This document shows, piece by piece, positions 1 to 5,851 of a stretch of DNA of 11,870 nucleotides. Both the position numbers and the translations under genes were made by a program. Within the stretch, counting starts at the first letter, position 1. Each line of letters opens with the position of its first letter. The stretch comes from Campylobacteraceae bacterium (GTDB lineage: Bacteria; Campylobacterota; Campylobacteria; Campylobacterales; Sulfurovaceae), in contig JALVVQ010000146.1 of NCBI GenBank assembly GCA_027023325.1, positions 1 through 11,870 of the forward strand, written 5' to 3'. The notes below the pieces were generated by a model. That model was not told where the DNA came from. It was given only the letters and a program-made list of their open reading frames with translations, and ran no database searches.

Positions 1-215
1 GCATTGGACAGCCACTCGGCAATTGCGCGAACAGAGAATGATATTCTTCCTCGCGTCTTCATATGCGGGACACCTACTTCATCCCTAATCTCCCTATTTA
101 TAGTACTTTCACTTATGTTTCGGAGTCCTGCGAGCTCTTTCTTGGATAAGACAAGCTTTCCTGGATGCATGCGCCATATGTCTTCCATTATTTTTTCTAT
201 TTGGTTGTCCTTCAT
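1..215 (-). CDS. Helix-turn-helix DNA-binding protein, AlpA/excisionase-like, partial (C-terminus off the left edge)
   Basis: This minus-strand frame starts at ATG 215-213 and stays open for 71 codons to the window edge. A Shine-Dalgarno AAGGAAG lies just upstream of the ATG. Residues about 21-45 (LVLSKKELAGLRNISESTIN) have the pattern of a helix-turn-helix, followed by a wing-like segment (RGRISFSVRAIAEWL, about 55-69) ending in the EWL motif common in AlpA, MerR-like and excisionase-type small regulators. Such proteins sit beside tyrosine integrases in islands and prophages, where they control excision or integrase expression. Here it lies downstream of an integrase on the same strand, which supports an island role. 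The family call rests on motif pattern only. The overlapping plus-strand frame at 4-369 was judged a shadow. Confidence 0.6.
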   Translation of the reverse strand, partial: MKDNQIEKIMEDIWRMHPGKLVLSKKELAGLRNISESTINREIRDEVGVPHMKTRGRISFSVRAIAEWLSN

Positions 216-315
216 CGTCTTCCTTTTGTGTGCGATATTTCCAAAAATTGACATCAAGATCGTGTCTTTGTTTTCTGTCGATCAGCTGCGGTGCAAGTTT
301 TGTATTGGATTAAGC

Positions 316-362
316 AAAAAGAGGGTAATATCAGATTCCTACTTCAGGACAGAACCCTCTTT
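316..362 (-). terminator. Terminator- or attenuator-like hairpin between the integrase and the HTH gene
   Basis: AAAGAGGGT and ACCCTCTTT form a perfect 9-bp stem (318-326 with 354-362). On the minus strand the 3' arm runs straight into a T5 tract (plus-strand A316-320). The 27-nt loop contains a further small TCCT/AGGA stem (337-340 with 346-349). Read on the minus strand this is a plausible Rho-independent terminator, placed about 100 bp before the HTH gene. It could end integrase transcription or act as an attenuator for the HTH gene. The long loop makes it weaker than a classical terminator. Confidence 0.45.
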
Positions 363-373
363 GCGGTGATGTC

Positions 374-390
374 CTATTTCATTTTTCTCC
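374..390 (-). other. Strong ribosome binding site followed by a two-codon minigene (ATG AAA TAG)
   Basis: On the minus strand AAAAAAGGAGAAAA is followed by ATG (382-380), AAA (379-377) and TAG (376-374). The Shine-Dalgarno spacing is good, yet the frame stops after Met-Lys. Either it is a minimal leader minigene, or the start of a small gene broken by an indel. The hairpin at 316-362 starts only about 12 nt after the stop, a spacing compatible with translation-coupled attenuation, although this is inference. Confidence 0.35.
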
Positions 391-409
391 TTTTTTATTA
401 ACTTTGAGA

Positions 410-437
410 AGTATAGCATGATATAAAGTGTAAGTAA
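410..437 (-). promoter_or_regulatory. Candidate minus-strand promoter for the HTH gene
   Basis: On the minus strand TTACTT (437-432) and TATACT (415-410) are separated by 16 nt, a plausible -35/-10 pair. It lies just upstream of the strong ribosome binding site at 383-390 and downstream of the palindrome at 441-464. The -35 match is modest. Transcription from here would pass through the minigene and hairpin before reaching the HTH gene. Confidence 0.35.
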
Positions 438-440
438 TGC

Positions 441-464
441 TATCCCGGATTTAAATTCGGGATA
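441..464. repeat. 24-bp near-perfect palindrome downstream of the integrase
   Basis: The arms TATCCCGGATTT and AAATTCGGGATA are reverse complements except for one position pair (G448 with T457, a wobble pair in RNA). It starts 53 bp past the integrase stop codon and only 4 bp upstream of the candidate HTH-gene promoter. There is no T tract on either strand, so it is not a standard intrinsic terminator. A dimeric repressor operator for the HTH-gene promoter is the simplest alternative. Confidence 0.5.
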
Positions 465-516
465 TACTAACGTACTAAATACGCAATAGCTTATGGATTT
501 TTCAGGGCATTATCTA

Positions 517-1620
517 TCATGTAAGATTTTTTATAAATAGTTCTATCTTATCCTTGCCGCTATTTGGTTCCAATTTTGCGTATCTCAATGTTTGTTTTAT
601 ATCCTTATGGTTAAGTAATTTTTGAATTGTGAATATGGGGGTACCGCTGATGGCTAGCTGGCTTGCAAAGGTATGACGGAGTGTGTGCACGACCGTTCTA
701 TTCTTCCTGTCATCTGCACTCAATTCCTGATTGAAAAGAGCCGTTAGTACTCTTGACATTTTTCTACGCAGGGTTCTCTCATTCATGGAGATCACCCTTT
801 CGTTTTCATGAAGATTTTCTGTTCTGCGCAGTAGTACTTTTTTGATGGACTGATCGAAGAATCCTCCATATGTGTCATTGTTTTTGATGTCGTGCAGGGT
901 AATCATATTTTGCTCAAAATCAATATCTTTCTTGCAGATGTGCATGATGGTATTGAGTCGTCCACCAGTGGAGAGTGACAATAATGTGAATAAGTAGAGA
1001 TCTGGATCGTTTTGAACTGCATCCAACAAGAGTTTGATTTCATCGATAGCTAAATACCGTTCACGCTTGTTATTTACCTTTTGCTCTTTGATCCCGGTTG
1101 CAGGATTTTTTCTGAAGAAAAGTTCCTCTTGGATGGCATAATTGTAAACTGCGCGTATGAATTGTATATACTGATTGACTGTCTTTGGCGCTCTTGTCTT
1201 GGCGAGATCTTCTTGTATGGAAAGGATATCACTTTTCGTAATTTGTTCGGCATTTCTTTTTCCAATAAAGTGTTGAAGTTGACTTCGATATTTGCTGCGA
1301 GCCTGATGATTGGTGCGGTTATGCAGTTCGCGGGCATCAAAATACTTTTTAGCAAGCTCGTCGAAAGTGGTGATTGGTTTCTTTTGTTTGTTTATTAAAA
1401 TATGTGGCAACTCAGCACCTAATGTTAAACTATTGATTGTTGACATTCTGACAGTATTGGCAAAGTTGGCACGAATGCCATCACTAAATTTCCCTACCTT
1501 CATCTCATATGTTCTGCCTTTATGCTTGTAGACTATGTAAAAAACTTTATCTGTTCGACTGTTTGTGGTGGTTTCGCGGAAGAAGACACCAGTATATTTT
1601 GTTTTGATACGTTTTGACAT
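517..1620 (-). CDS. Tyrosine recombinase / island integrase
   Basis: This 367-residue protein is a complete tyrosine site-specific recombinase, which would integrate and excise a mobile island through a covalent 3'-phosphotyrosine intermediate. The N-terminus (about 1-75) has an arm-binding look, residues about 84-170 resemble the core-binding SAM-like domain, and the catalytic domain follows. The full catalytic set is visible: R221 (STGGRL), K246 (DIKNN), H312 and R315 (HTLRH), H338 (LLNHKD) and Y347 (LRYAKL). The length is typical for the family, and no lesion is seen. The start has an AGGA ribosome binding site 5 nt upstream. The gene points left towards the HTH gene, while the tandem repeats and the tRNA-like fragment lie on its 5' side, as expected for an integrase close to its attachment site. 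Confidence 0.93.
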   Translation of the reverse strand: MSKRIKTKYTGVFFRETTTNSRTDKVFYIVYKHKGRTYEMKVGKFSDGIRANFANTVRMSTINSLTLGAELPHILINKQKKPITTFDELAKKYFDARELHNRTNHQARSKYRSQLQHFIGKRNAEQITKSDILSIQEDLAKTRAPKTVNQYIQFIRAVYNYAIQEELFFRKNPATGIKEQKVNNKRERYLAIDEIKLLLDAVQNDPDLYLFTLLSLSTGGRLNTIMHICKKDIDFEQNMITLHDIKNNDTYGGFFDQSIKKVLLRRTENLHENERVISMNERTLRRKMSRVLTALFNQELSADDRKNRTVVHTLRHTFASQLAISGTPIFTIQKLLNHKDIKQTLRYAKLEPNSGKDKIELFIKNLT

Positions 1621-1722
1621 GCTTATCCTTTTTAATGATAGTTCGCAACGCTATATTAAGGACTCTAACATGATAGGAAACTAAAAAATCTCACTTCATA
1701 TTAATTTGACAACATATGATCT

Positions 1723-1793
1723 GATATGATAAAAAGGCAGTGGAGAAAATCAGTAAGTTTTCCAACCTTTTTCCAACCTACAGTTATCATATC
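1723..1793. repeat. 10-bp inverted repeat bracketing the tandem repeats
   Basis: GATATGATAA (1723-1732) is the exact reverse complement of TTATCATATC (1784-1793). The pair brackets the 11-bp tandem repeat, with 25 bp on the left and 4 bp on the right. A related TATGAT lies at 1715-1720. The arrangement could be binding sites for an accessory protein such as the HTH protein, or an integrase operator. The role is inference. Confidence 0.45.
1758..1779. repeat. Perfect 11-bp tandem direct repeat, candidate integrase arm-type sites
   Basis: TTTTCCAACCT occurs twice head to tail (1758-1768 and 1769-1779) without mismatch. Tandem direct repeats of about 10 bp next to an att core are typical arm-type binding sites for tyrosine integrases with an N-terminal arm-binding domain. 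The repeat lies between the integrase start and the tRNA-like fragment at 1914-1938, where such sites would be expected. Function is inferred from position and spacing. Confidence 0.5.
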
Positions 1794-1913
1794 TGCACAA
1801 TCATGACAAGAAATGAAAAATGCTTTTTAGAATTTATCCTGTTGAAGTTTCGATGAAATGAATGTTTGATAAACTTTGACAGAAATTGGTAAAATGTGAT
1901 TGCCTCACAACCA

Positions 1914-1938
1914 TCAAATCCCCCTCTCCCGGCCATCA
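1914..1938 (+). other. Candidate attR core: fragment resembling the 3' end of a serine tRNA
   Basis: TCAAATCCCCCTCTC (1914-1928), followed by CCGGCCATCA, resembles the T-loop, T-stem 3' arm and acceptor 3' strand of a serine tRNA. From memory, the 15-base part matches the corresponding stretch of an Escherichia coli tRNA-Ser. The 5' tRNA part is absent: upstream bases do not pair to form a T stem. Islands that integrate into a tRNA 3' end leave such a fragment at the end distal to the intact tRNA. The orientation fits: island to the left, older chromosome to the right. The intact tRNA would lie beyond the left edge. Confidence 0.45.
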
Positions 1939-2129
1939 CTTTAAACAATCCAAACTAAGTCCCAATACAGCGTAATTTGAGAGCATTTAAGCTATTTTGC
2001 TATTCTCGTTCTCTCCACATACTCCCCACACCAGAAAAATACTTTTGCCCGTTTCAAATCAATTTACGCTAAAATGTATTAATTTAAAGATGTTTTTACA
2101 AATTTAGATGAAAGCATCGAGGCTAATAA

Positions 2130-2234
2130 ATGACTAAACTAACCAAAAACCAAATAGAACTTTTAGAGAGCCTTAGTTTTAAACATATTCATACTCCAAA
2201 TGTGGCATATAAGAAGGAAAGCATCAATGGATAA
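2130..2234 (+). pseudogene. Short frame resembling an HsdR N-terminus (remnant 1)
   Basis: The frame encodes 34 residues beginning MTKLTKNQIELLESL and has a GAGG ribosome binding site 7 nt upstream of its ATG. The wording (short polar start, IELLESL, then HIHTPNVAY) resembles the first part of type I restriction subunit HsdR, where a sequence like ELLESLGYEYIxxPxIA is common. It stops far short of an HsdR of roughly 1000 residues. Its last 8 nt overlap the start of the rhuM-like gene. It may be a truncated hsdR kept as a leader peptide coupling translation, or an unrelated small protein. The identification is tentative. Confidence 0.35.
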
Positions 2235-3238
2235 ACTCATTCGAAACTCAACAGCAGAATTTTTGATCTTCACTTCACAAAGTGGTGAAGATAGTATAGA
2301 GGTAAAAGTATTTGATGAATCTGTTTGGCTTACGCAAAATATGATTGCAGAGCTTTTTGATAAGGGAAGAAGCACCATAGCAGAACATCTCAAAAATATA
2401 TTTGAAAGTGAAGAGCTGGAAGAAAAATCAGTATGTCGGGATTTCCGACATACTGCCAATGATGGCAAAAACTACAAAACAAAATACTACAATCTCGACA
2501 CCATCATCTCCATAGGATATAGAGTAAACTCTAAAAAAATCGACACAGTTTAGAAAGTGGGCAACGGCTGTTTTAAAAGAGTTTGCCATCAAAGGGTTTG
2601 TACTCGATAAAAAGAGACTTGAAAACGGAACTTTTTTAGGCAAAGAGTATTTTGAGAAGCTTTTAGAAGAGATACGAGAAATACGACTGAGTGAACGGAT
2701 GTTTTATCAAAAAGTCACAGATATATATGCCACCAGTGTTGACTATGACAAAAATGACGCTACGACCAAAAAGTTTTTTGCAAAAGTACAAAACAAACTT
2801 CATTTTGCCATCCATGGGCACACTGCAGCTGAACTTATCTACACAAGAGCAGATGCAGACAAAGACAGGATGGGATTGACCTCTTGGGGCAATGCACCTA
2901 CGGGAAAAATACTTAAAACCGATGTAGCCATAGCTAAAAACTATCTCACAAAAGAGGAGCTGGATAATCCGGGAAGAGTTGTTAGCGCCTTTTTAGACCT
3001 AGCAGAGAGTCGCGCAAAACGAAATATCCCTATGACTATGGAAGATTGGGCTTCAAGGCTTGATGCTTTTTTAGAGTTTGACGATAGGGAGATTTTAAAA
3101 AATGCAGGAAAGATCACAAAGCAGATACCTGAAGAACATGCTTTAAGTGAATTCGAAAAATACAGAGTCGTGCAAGATAGACTATTTATGAGTGATTTTG
3201 ACAAACTTCTTTTGGATATGAGAAACAGCGATGACTAA
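2227..3238 (+). pseudogene. rhuM: RhuM-family (virulence RhuM/Fic-DOC-type) gene split by a +1 frameshift
   Basis: Two reading frames join into one RhuM-like protein of about 336 residues, the normal length for the family. The first part runs from ATG 2227 (AAGGA ribosome binding site 8 nt upstream) to the A7 run at 2533-2539. The second continues in the +1 frame from TCG 2540 to TAA 3238. Family landmarks are visible: VWLTQNMIAELFDKGRSTI (about 33-51), SVCRDFRHTANDGKNY (68-83), GYRVNSKK (97-104), then in the second frame STQFRKWATAVLKEF and HFAIHGHTAAELIYTRADAD. Removing one A restores a continuous protein; as it stands, translation stops at 2551-2553. RhuM genes are often embedded in type I restriction-modification loci, and their biochemical role is not well defined. 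A sequencing error, phase variation or true decay would look the same here. Confidence 0.8.
2429..2455. repeat. Perfect 11-bp inverted repeat inside the rhuM-like gene
   Basis: CAGTATGTCGG (2429-2439) and CCGACATACTG (2445-2455) are exact reverse complements around a 5-nt GATTT spacer. The repeat lies within codons for the conserved SVCRDFRHTA segment, so it does not look like an insertion. In RNA it would form a strong hairpin. No T tract follows, so it is not a usual terminator. Confidence 0.75.
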
Positions 3239-3324
3239 AATAATCGAAAACGAGATAGAGCTTTTGGAAAAGCAGAGGGGGGGGTGAATATACCTCTGTG
3301 CACCCTAAAATTAATCACTTTTAA
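3231..3324 (+). pseudogene. Second HsdR N-terminus-like stub, interrupted at a G8 run
   Basis: ATG 3231 lies inside the end of the rhuM-like gene (ATGACTAA, 8-nt overlap), the usual spacing of translationally coupled genes. The frame reads MTKIIENEIELLEKQRGG and stops at 3285-3287, directly after eight G residues (3277-3284). In the +1 frame it continues as EYTSVHPKINHF to TAA 3322-3324. The beginning (TKIIENEIELLEKQ, then EY) resembles the start of HsdR type I restriction subunits. No further hsdR sequence follows: the desaturase promoter begins 2 bp later. I read it as a remnant left by deletion. The family call is tentative; the overlap and homopolymer are directly visible. Confidence 0.4.
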
Positions 3325-3325
3325 C

Positions 3326-3331
3326 TATAAT
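3326..3331 (+). promoter_or_regulatory. Candidate -10 box for the desaturase gene
   Basis: A consensus TATAAT lies 29 bp upstream of the desaturase ATG, preceded by an AT-rich stretch (TCACTTTTAAC). No clear -35 is seen, which is common for sigma-70 promoters in Campylobacterota. It marks the end of the decayed RhuM/HsdR region and suggests independent transcription of the desaturase. Confidence 0.5.
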
Positions 3332-3360
3332 TCCCATAAATAAAATTGAATGGAGTGTGT

Positions 3361-4587
3361 ATGGGAGATGTGCCCAAGAGAGTGGAGAAGGAACAGGTAG
3401 GAGAGGAGCAGAGCGTTGAAGTGGGGGCTACAACGGGATATGCGCGGTATGAAGATATCGATAAAGAGCAGCTGGAGCGTGACATCAATGCCATCAAGGA
3501 GACCATGGATCCCGTAGGAGAAGCGGACTTTCAGCACCTGCTCAAGCTGGAGCGATGGGGGCGGATGTTTACCTTTGGTGGATATGGGCTCATCGTGGTG
3601 ATGGCGATCGTCGGGATCACGAGTGGATTTGGCTTTTGGATGCTGGCGATCATGGCGGCTATCCTGATCGGTATCGGTAATGTTGCCCGATGGGCAGATG
3701 TGGTGCACCCCGTGCTGCATGGCGCATATGACAAAGTCCCCAATATCCCTGAGCGATATACCAAAAAGGTCTTTGCCAAGGGTGCCAGACGCTATATCGA
3801 CTGGCTGGACTGGATCAAGCCGCAGGCATGGGAGTATGAGCACAACATCATGCACCACTACCATCTGGGAGAGATAGACGATCCGGACAATGTCGAGAAG
3901 AACCTGCAGTGGCTTATCCAGTCCAAGACCCCAATGTGGCTACGCTATGTGATTATCTATGCTTTTGCCGGTACATGGAAGTATACTTACTATGCACCCA
4001 ACACGCTACGTATCCTGGAGAACAAGAAAAACCGTGATCAGGAGAAGCTGGAGGTGACGGATTTTGAGATCGACCCACGCAAGAAAAATGGTCTAGAGCT
4101 CTGGATGGAGTATCTGCTGCCCTATATCGTGATCAAGTTTGTGCTCTTCCCCGTGCTCTTTGCTGTCTTTTTCGGTACGACAGTAGGGGTCAGTGCCCTC
4201 ATCATCCTGCTCATGGCAGAGTATGTGGCGAACCTGCACTCGTTTTTGGTTATCGTGCCCAACCACTCGGCAGAGGATATCTATATGTTCAGTGAGCCGC
4301 ACCAGAGTACAGGTGAGTTCTATCTGCGTCAGATCATGGGTTCGGTCAACTACAATACTGGATCAGACTTCAAGGACTTTGTACATGGCTTCCTCAACTA
4401 CCAGATAGAGCATCATCTCTTCCCCAATATGCCTCACAGTTACTACCAGCGTATGCAACCTATCGTCAAAGATATCTGTAAGAAGCACAATCTGGAGTAT
4501 AGACAGGAGAGTGTCTTCAAGCGTATCGGTATGAGTATCGACCTCATGGTAGGCAAGACCAAGCTACTGAGAGTGGAGGGAATCTAG
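3361..4587 (+). CDS. Membrane fatty-acid desaturase with QxxHH third histidine box
   Basis: This 408-residue integral membrane protein has the three histidine clusters that bind the di-iron centre of acyl desaturases: HPVLH (116-120), HNIMHH (161-166) and QIEHH (348-352). It would introduce double bonds into membrane acyl chains using O2 and an electron donor. Hydrophobic segments lie at about 73-107, 195-206 and 251-300. H293 and H302 are further possible ligands. Glutamine in the third box is typical of front-end (delta-5/delta-6-like) desaturases, but no cytochrome b5 domain is present. The N-terminal 50 residues are charged and soluble. I chose ATG 3361, with GGAG 5 nt upstream, over the TTG at 3346. 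The gene has its own -10 box and terminator, so it seems monocistronic. Regiospecificity and acyl carrier cannot be read from sequence. Confidence 0.9.
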   Translation: MGDVPKRVEKEQVGEEQSVEVGATTGYARYEDIDKEQLERDINAIKETMDPVGEADFQHLLKLERWGRMFTFGGYGLIVVMAIVGITSGFGFWMLAIMAAILIGIGNVARWADVVHPVLHGAYDKVPNIPERYTKKVFAKGARRYIDWLDWIKPQAWEYEHNIMHHYHLGEIDDPDNVEKNLQWLIQSKTPMWLRYVIIYAFAGTWKYTYYAPNTLRILENKKNRDQEKLEVTDFEIDPRKKNGLELWMEYLLPYIVIKFVLFPVLFAVFFGTTVGVSALIILLMAEYVANLHSFLVIVPNHSAEDIYMFSEPHQSTGEFYLRQIMGSVNYNTGSDFKDFVHGFLNYQIEHHLFPNMPHSYYQRMQPIVKDICKKHNLEYRQESVFKRIGMSIDLMVGKTKLLRVEGI

Positions 4588-4606
4588 CGCTCTTTTCTCT
4601 CTTCGG

Positions 4607-4633
4607 AGGTTGTCAGCTTTGTCAACCTTTTTT
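4607..4633 (+). terminator. Rho-independent terminator of the desaturase gene
   Basis: AGGTTG (4607-4612) pairs with CAACCT (4623-4628), with an inner CA/TG pair beyond a T-T mismatch and a GCTT loop. A T6 run (4628-4633) follows at once. It begins 20 bp after the desaturase stop codon and reads in the plus direction. Confidence 0.7.
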
Positions 4634-4635
4634 AT

Positions 4636-4666
4636 CTCTTGACTTAGTATCTTGGCCAGTCAAGAG
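4636..4666. repeat. 9-bp inverted repeat between the convergent genes
   Basis: CTCTTGACT (4636-4644) is the exact reverse complement of AGTCAAGAG (4658-4666), with a 13-nt spacer. It lies 3 bp beyond the stop codon of the minus-strand ATPase gene. It lacks a T tract on either strand. It may protect the mRNA 3' end or help stop transcription of the ATPase gene. Confidence 0.5.
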
Positions 4667-4669
4667 TCA

Positions 4670-5743
4670 CTACTCATTCAAGATGCTCCACTCGTAAAAC
4701 GGCATCGCCTCAAAGACAATGCCATTCAATGTAAATCCATACTGGTTGGAGACGGTGACGACGGTGATCTTGCATATGTGGTACTTTTGATAGAGGTGGA
4801 TTTTGTTGTAGGACTTTTGCCAGAAGTTCTCTTCGTTTTCAAAGGCTGAGGGAACGATAAGCTCATCATCATGGATAAGGTACCCATGGATGCCTAGGGC
4901 TCTGAAGGTGATGCTGTGTTTGAACAGTGCCAGTACGACAATCGCATCGAAAGTAATCGGGAAAGGTTGGGATTTGCTGAGGTATTTAGAGAGAGCAAAA
5001 TCATAGAGGATCATCTTGCGTGCGCCCTTGCTCTGGGCATCTTCGACAAAGAGAATTAGCCCCTCTTGTGTGAAGCGTTTAATCGTACGGTAGACCCAGT
5101 CTTTGGAGATGCGGAAGTATTCTTTGGCATAGCTGTAGAGCTGATGGGTCGTCACACGGTGACCCTGATAGCGTGCGAGAATCAGCATCAGGCGGCTCTC
5201 GTCCTCGTCAAAACTGCCGTAAAAGAAGCTACGCATCTTCTGGCTAAGTGAGAGTAGGTTAACATCCGTAACGACAGGAAGTGAACCTGCTTTGAGAAAG
5301 CGGTTGAAACTGGAAGAGGGGGAGGAACCACGATCGAAAGAGAGAAACTCCTCATAGTCCAGAGGGTAGAGGGTATAAGTAGGCAAACTTGCAGCAGGGC
5401 GCATCTCTTTGCTGACAAGGATGAGCTGGTAACAGTGAGGAAGGTGCTCCAAGAAGCCCTCGTAGTAGTGATCCAGCACTACGGTGTCTATCTCTCTCTC
5501 TTTGATAAAAGCCTCTAGTGTGTCACTGTCGATATCTTCTAGGGCGAAGATAGGATCTTGGCAATCGATATAAAGCCAGATATCTTCGGGAAGCTCACTA
5601 AGGTATGAGAGTATCAAGGTAGTCTTTCCTGCGCCGCGTGCACCAGTAAGCAGGAAAGAGGTATCTTCAGGCAGGCGAAGTTTCCTCTCTCTGTAGAGTG
5701 CGTTTTGAGGGGAGAGTTCTTGAAAATACTCAAGTAGTTGCAT
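4670..5743 (-). CDS. AAA-type ATPase with winged-helix-like C-terminal region
   Basis: This 357-residue protein has a Walker A motif GARGAGKT (34-41), a Walker B-like TVVLDHY (87-93, Asp91) and a possible sensor segment LILVSKEM (107-114). The phrase PLDYEEFLSF (127-136) is typical of the AAA_14/DUF4143 type of ATPases, whose functions are mostly unknown; some members are linked to toxin-antitoxin or mobile DNA. The region about 190-235 (TTHQLYSYAKEYF, then WVYRTIKRFTQEGLILFVED) has the form of a winged helix. The C-terminal 100 residues were not recognised. No signal peptide or membrane segment is seen, so it should be cytosolic. The ATG has a strong AAGGAGGA ribosome binding site. It is convergent with the desaturase and divergent from the S10 operon, so it seems a single-gene unit. 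I assign no cellular role. Confidence 0.8.
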   Translation of the reverse strand: MQLLEYFQELSPQNALYRERKLRLPEDTSFLLTGARGAGKTTLILSYLSELPEDIWLYIDCQDPIFALEDIDSDTLEAFIKEREIDTVVLDHYYEGFLEHLPHCYQLILVSKEMRPAASLPTYTLYPLDYEEFLSFDRGSSPSSSFNRFLKAGSLPVVTDVNLLSLSQKMRSFFYGSFDEDESRLMLILARYQGHRVTTHQLYSYAKEYFRISKDWVYRTIKRFTQEGLILFVEDAQSKGARKMILYDFALSKYLSKSQPFPITFDAIVVLALFKHSITFRALGIHGYLIHDDELIVPSAFENEENFWQKSYNKIHLYQKYHICKITVVTVSNQYGFTLNGIVFEAMPFYEWSILNE

Positions 5744-5778
5744 CTATCTTTCCTCCTTAAAAGGAAACAATTTTTATT

Positions 5779-5806
5779 ATGATAGCGATTTTGGGCTGAG
5801 GGTCAA
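5779..5806 (-). promoter_or_regulatory. Candidate promoter of the ATPase gene
   Basis: On the minus strand TTGACC (5806-5801) and TATCAT (5784-5779) are separated by 16 nt. The -10 lies 35 bp from the ATPase ATG. This is a good sigma-70-like pair, back to back with the S10 operon promoter. Confidence 0.5.
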
Positions 5807-5828
5807 GTAAAGTATAGAAACATTTGGG

Positions 5829-5834
5829 TATAAT
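5829..5834 (+). promoter_or_regulatory. -10 box of the S10 ribosomal protein operon
   Basis: A consensus TATAAT preceded by TTTGGG lies 77 bp upstream of rpsJ. Transcription would begin near 5841, giving a leader of about 70 nt. No good -35 is seen 16-18 nt upstream (AGTAAA), as is common in this phylum. A perfect palindrome CTAAATTTAG (5843-5852) lies at the expected transcript start. Confidence 0.65.
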
Positions 5835-5851
5835 CTGCGTTCCTAAATTTA

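Larger units (their letters stand above)
1621..2129. other. Non-coding region: integrase upstream region and probable island boundary
   Basis: No convincing gene lies in these 509 bases. They hold an inverted repeat, a perfect 11-bp tandem repeat and a fragment resembling a serine tRNA 3' end, each listed separately. The rest is AT-rich. A possible -10 (TAAAAT, 2070-2075) and a GAGG ribosome binding site (2119-2122) precede the short frame that starts at 2130. I found no convincing integrase promoter. Confidence 0.7.

Noticed and set aside
4..369. Plus-strand 121-residue frame at the left edge
   Set aside because: It has no family resemblance and overlaps the minus-strand HTH gene, which has a ribosome binding site and recognisable motifs. 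It also runs through the hairpin at 316-362.
1081..1398. Plus-strand frame antisense to the integrase
   Set aside because: The integrase frame has all catalytic residues; the antisense frame looks like a shadow rich in hydrophobic residues.
1758..1779. Short CRISPR-like repeat
   Set aside because: Only two adjacent 11-bp units without spacers; no cas genes nearby.
2533..2553. Programmed -1 ribosomal frameshift at A AAA AAA in the RhuM-like gene
   Set aside because: The second half lies in the +1 frame; a -1 shift leads to another frame that stops soon after.
3325..3864. Minus-strand 179-residue frame opposite the desaturase
   Set aside because: It is His- and Pro-rich from complementing the desaturase coding sequence, with no recognisable motif.
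4607..4666. Bidirectional terminator serving both convergent genes
   Set aside because: Only the plus-strand hairpin has a T tract. Read on the minus strand, neither stem is followed by T residues.
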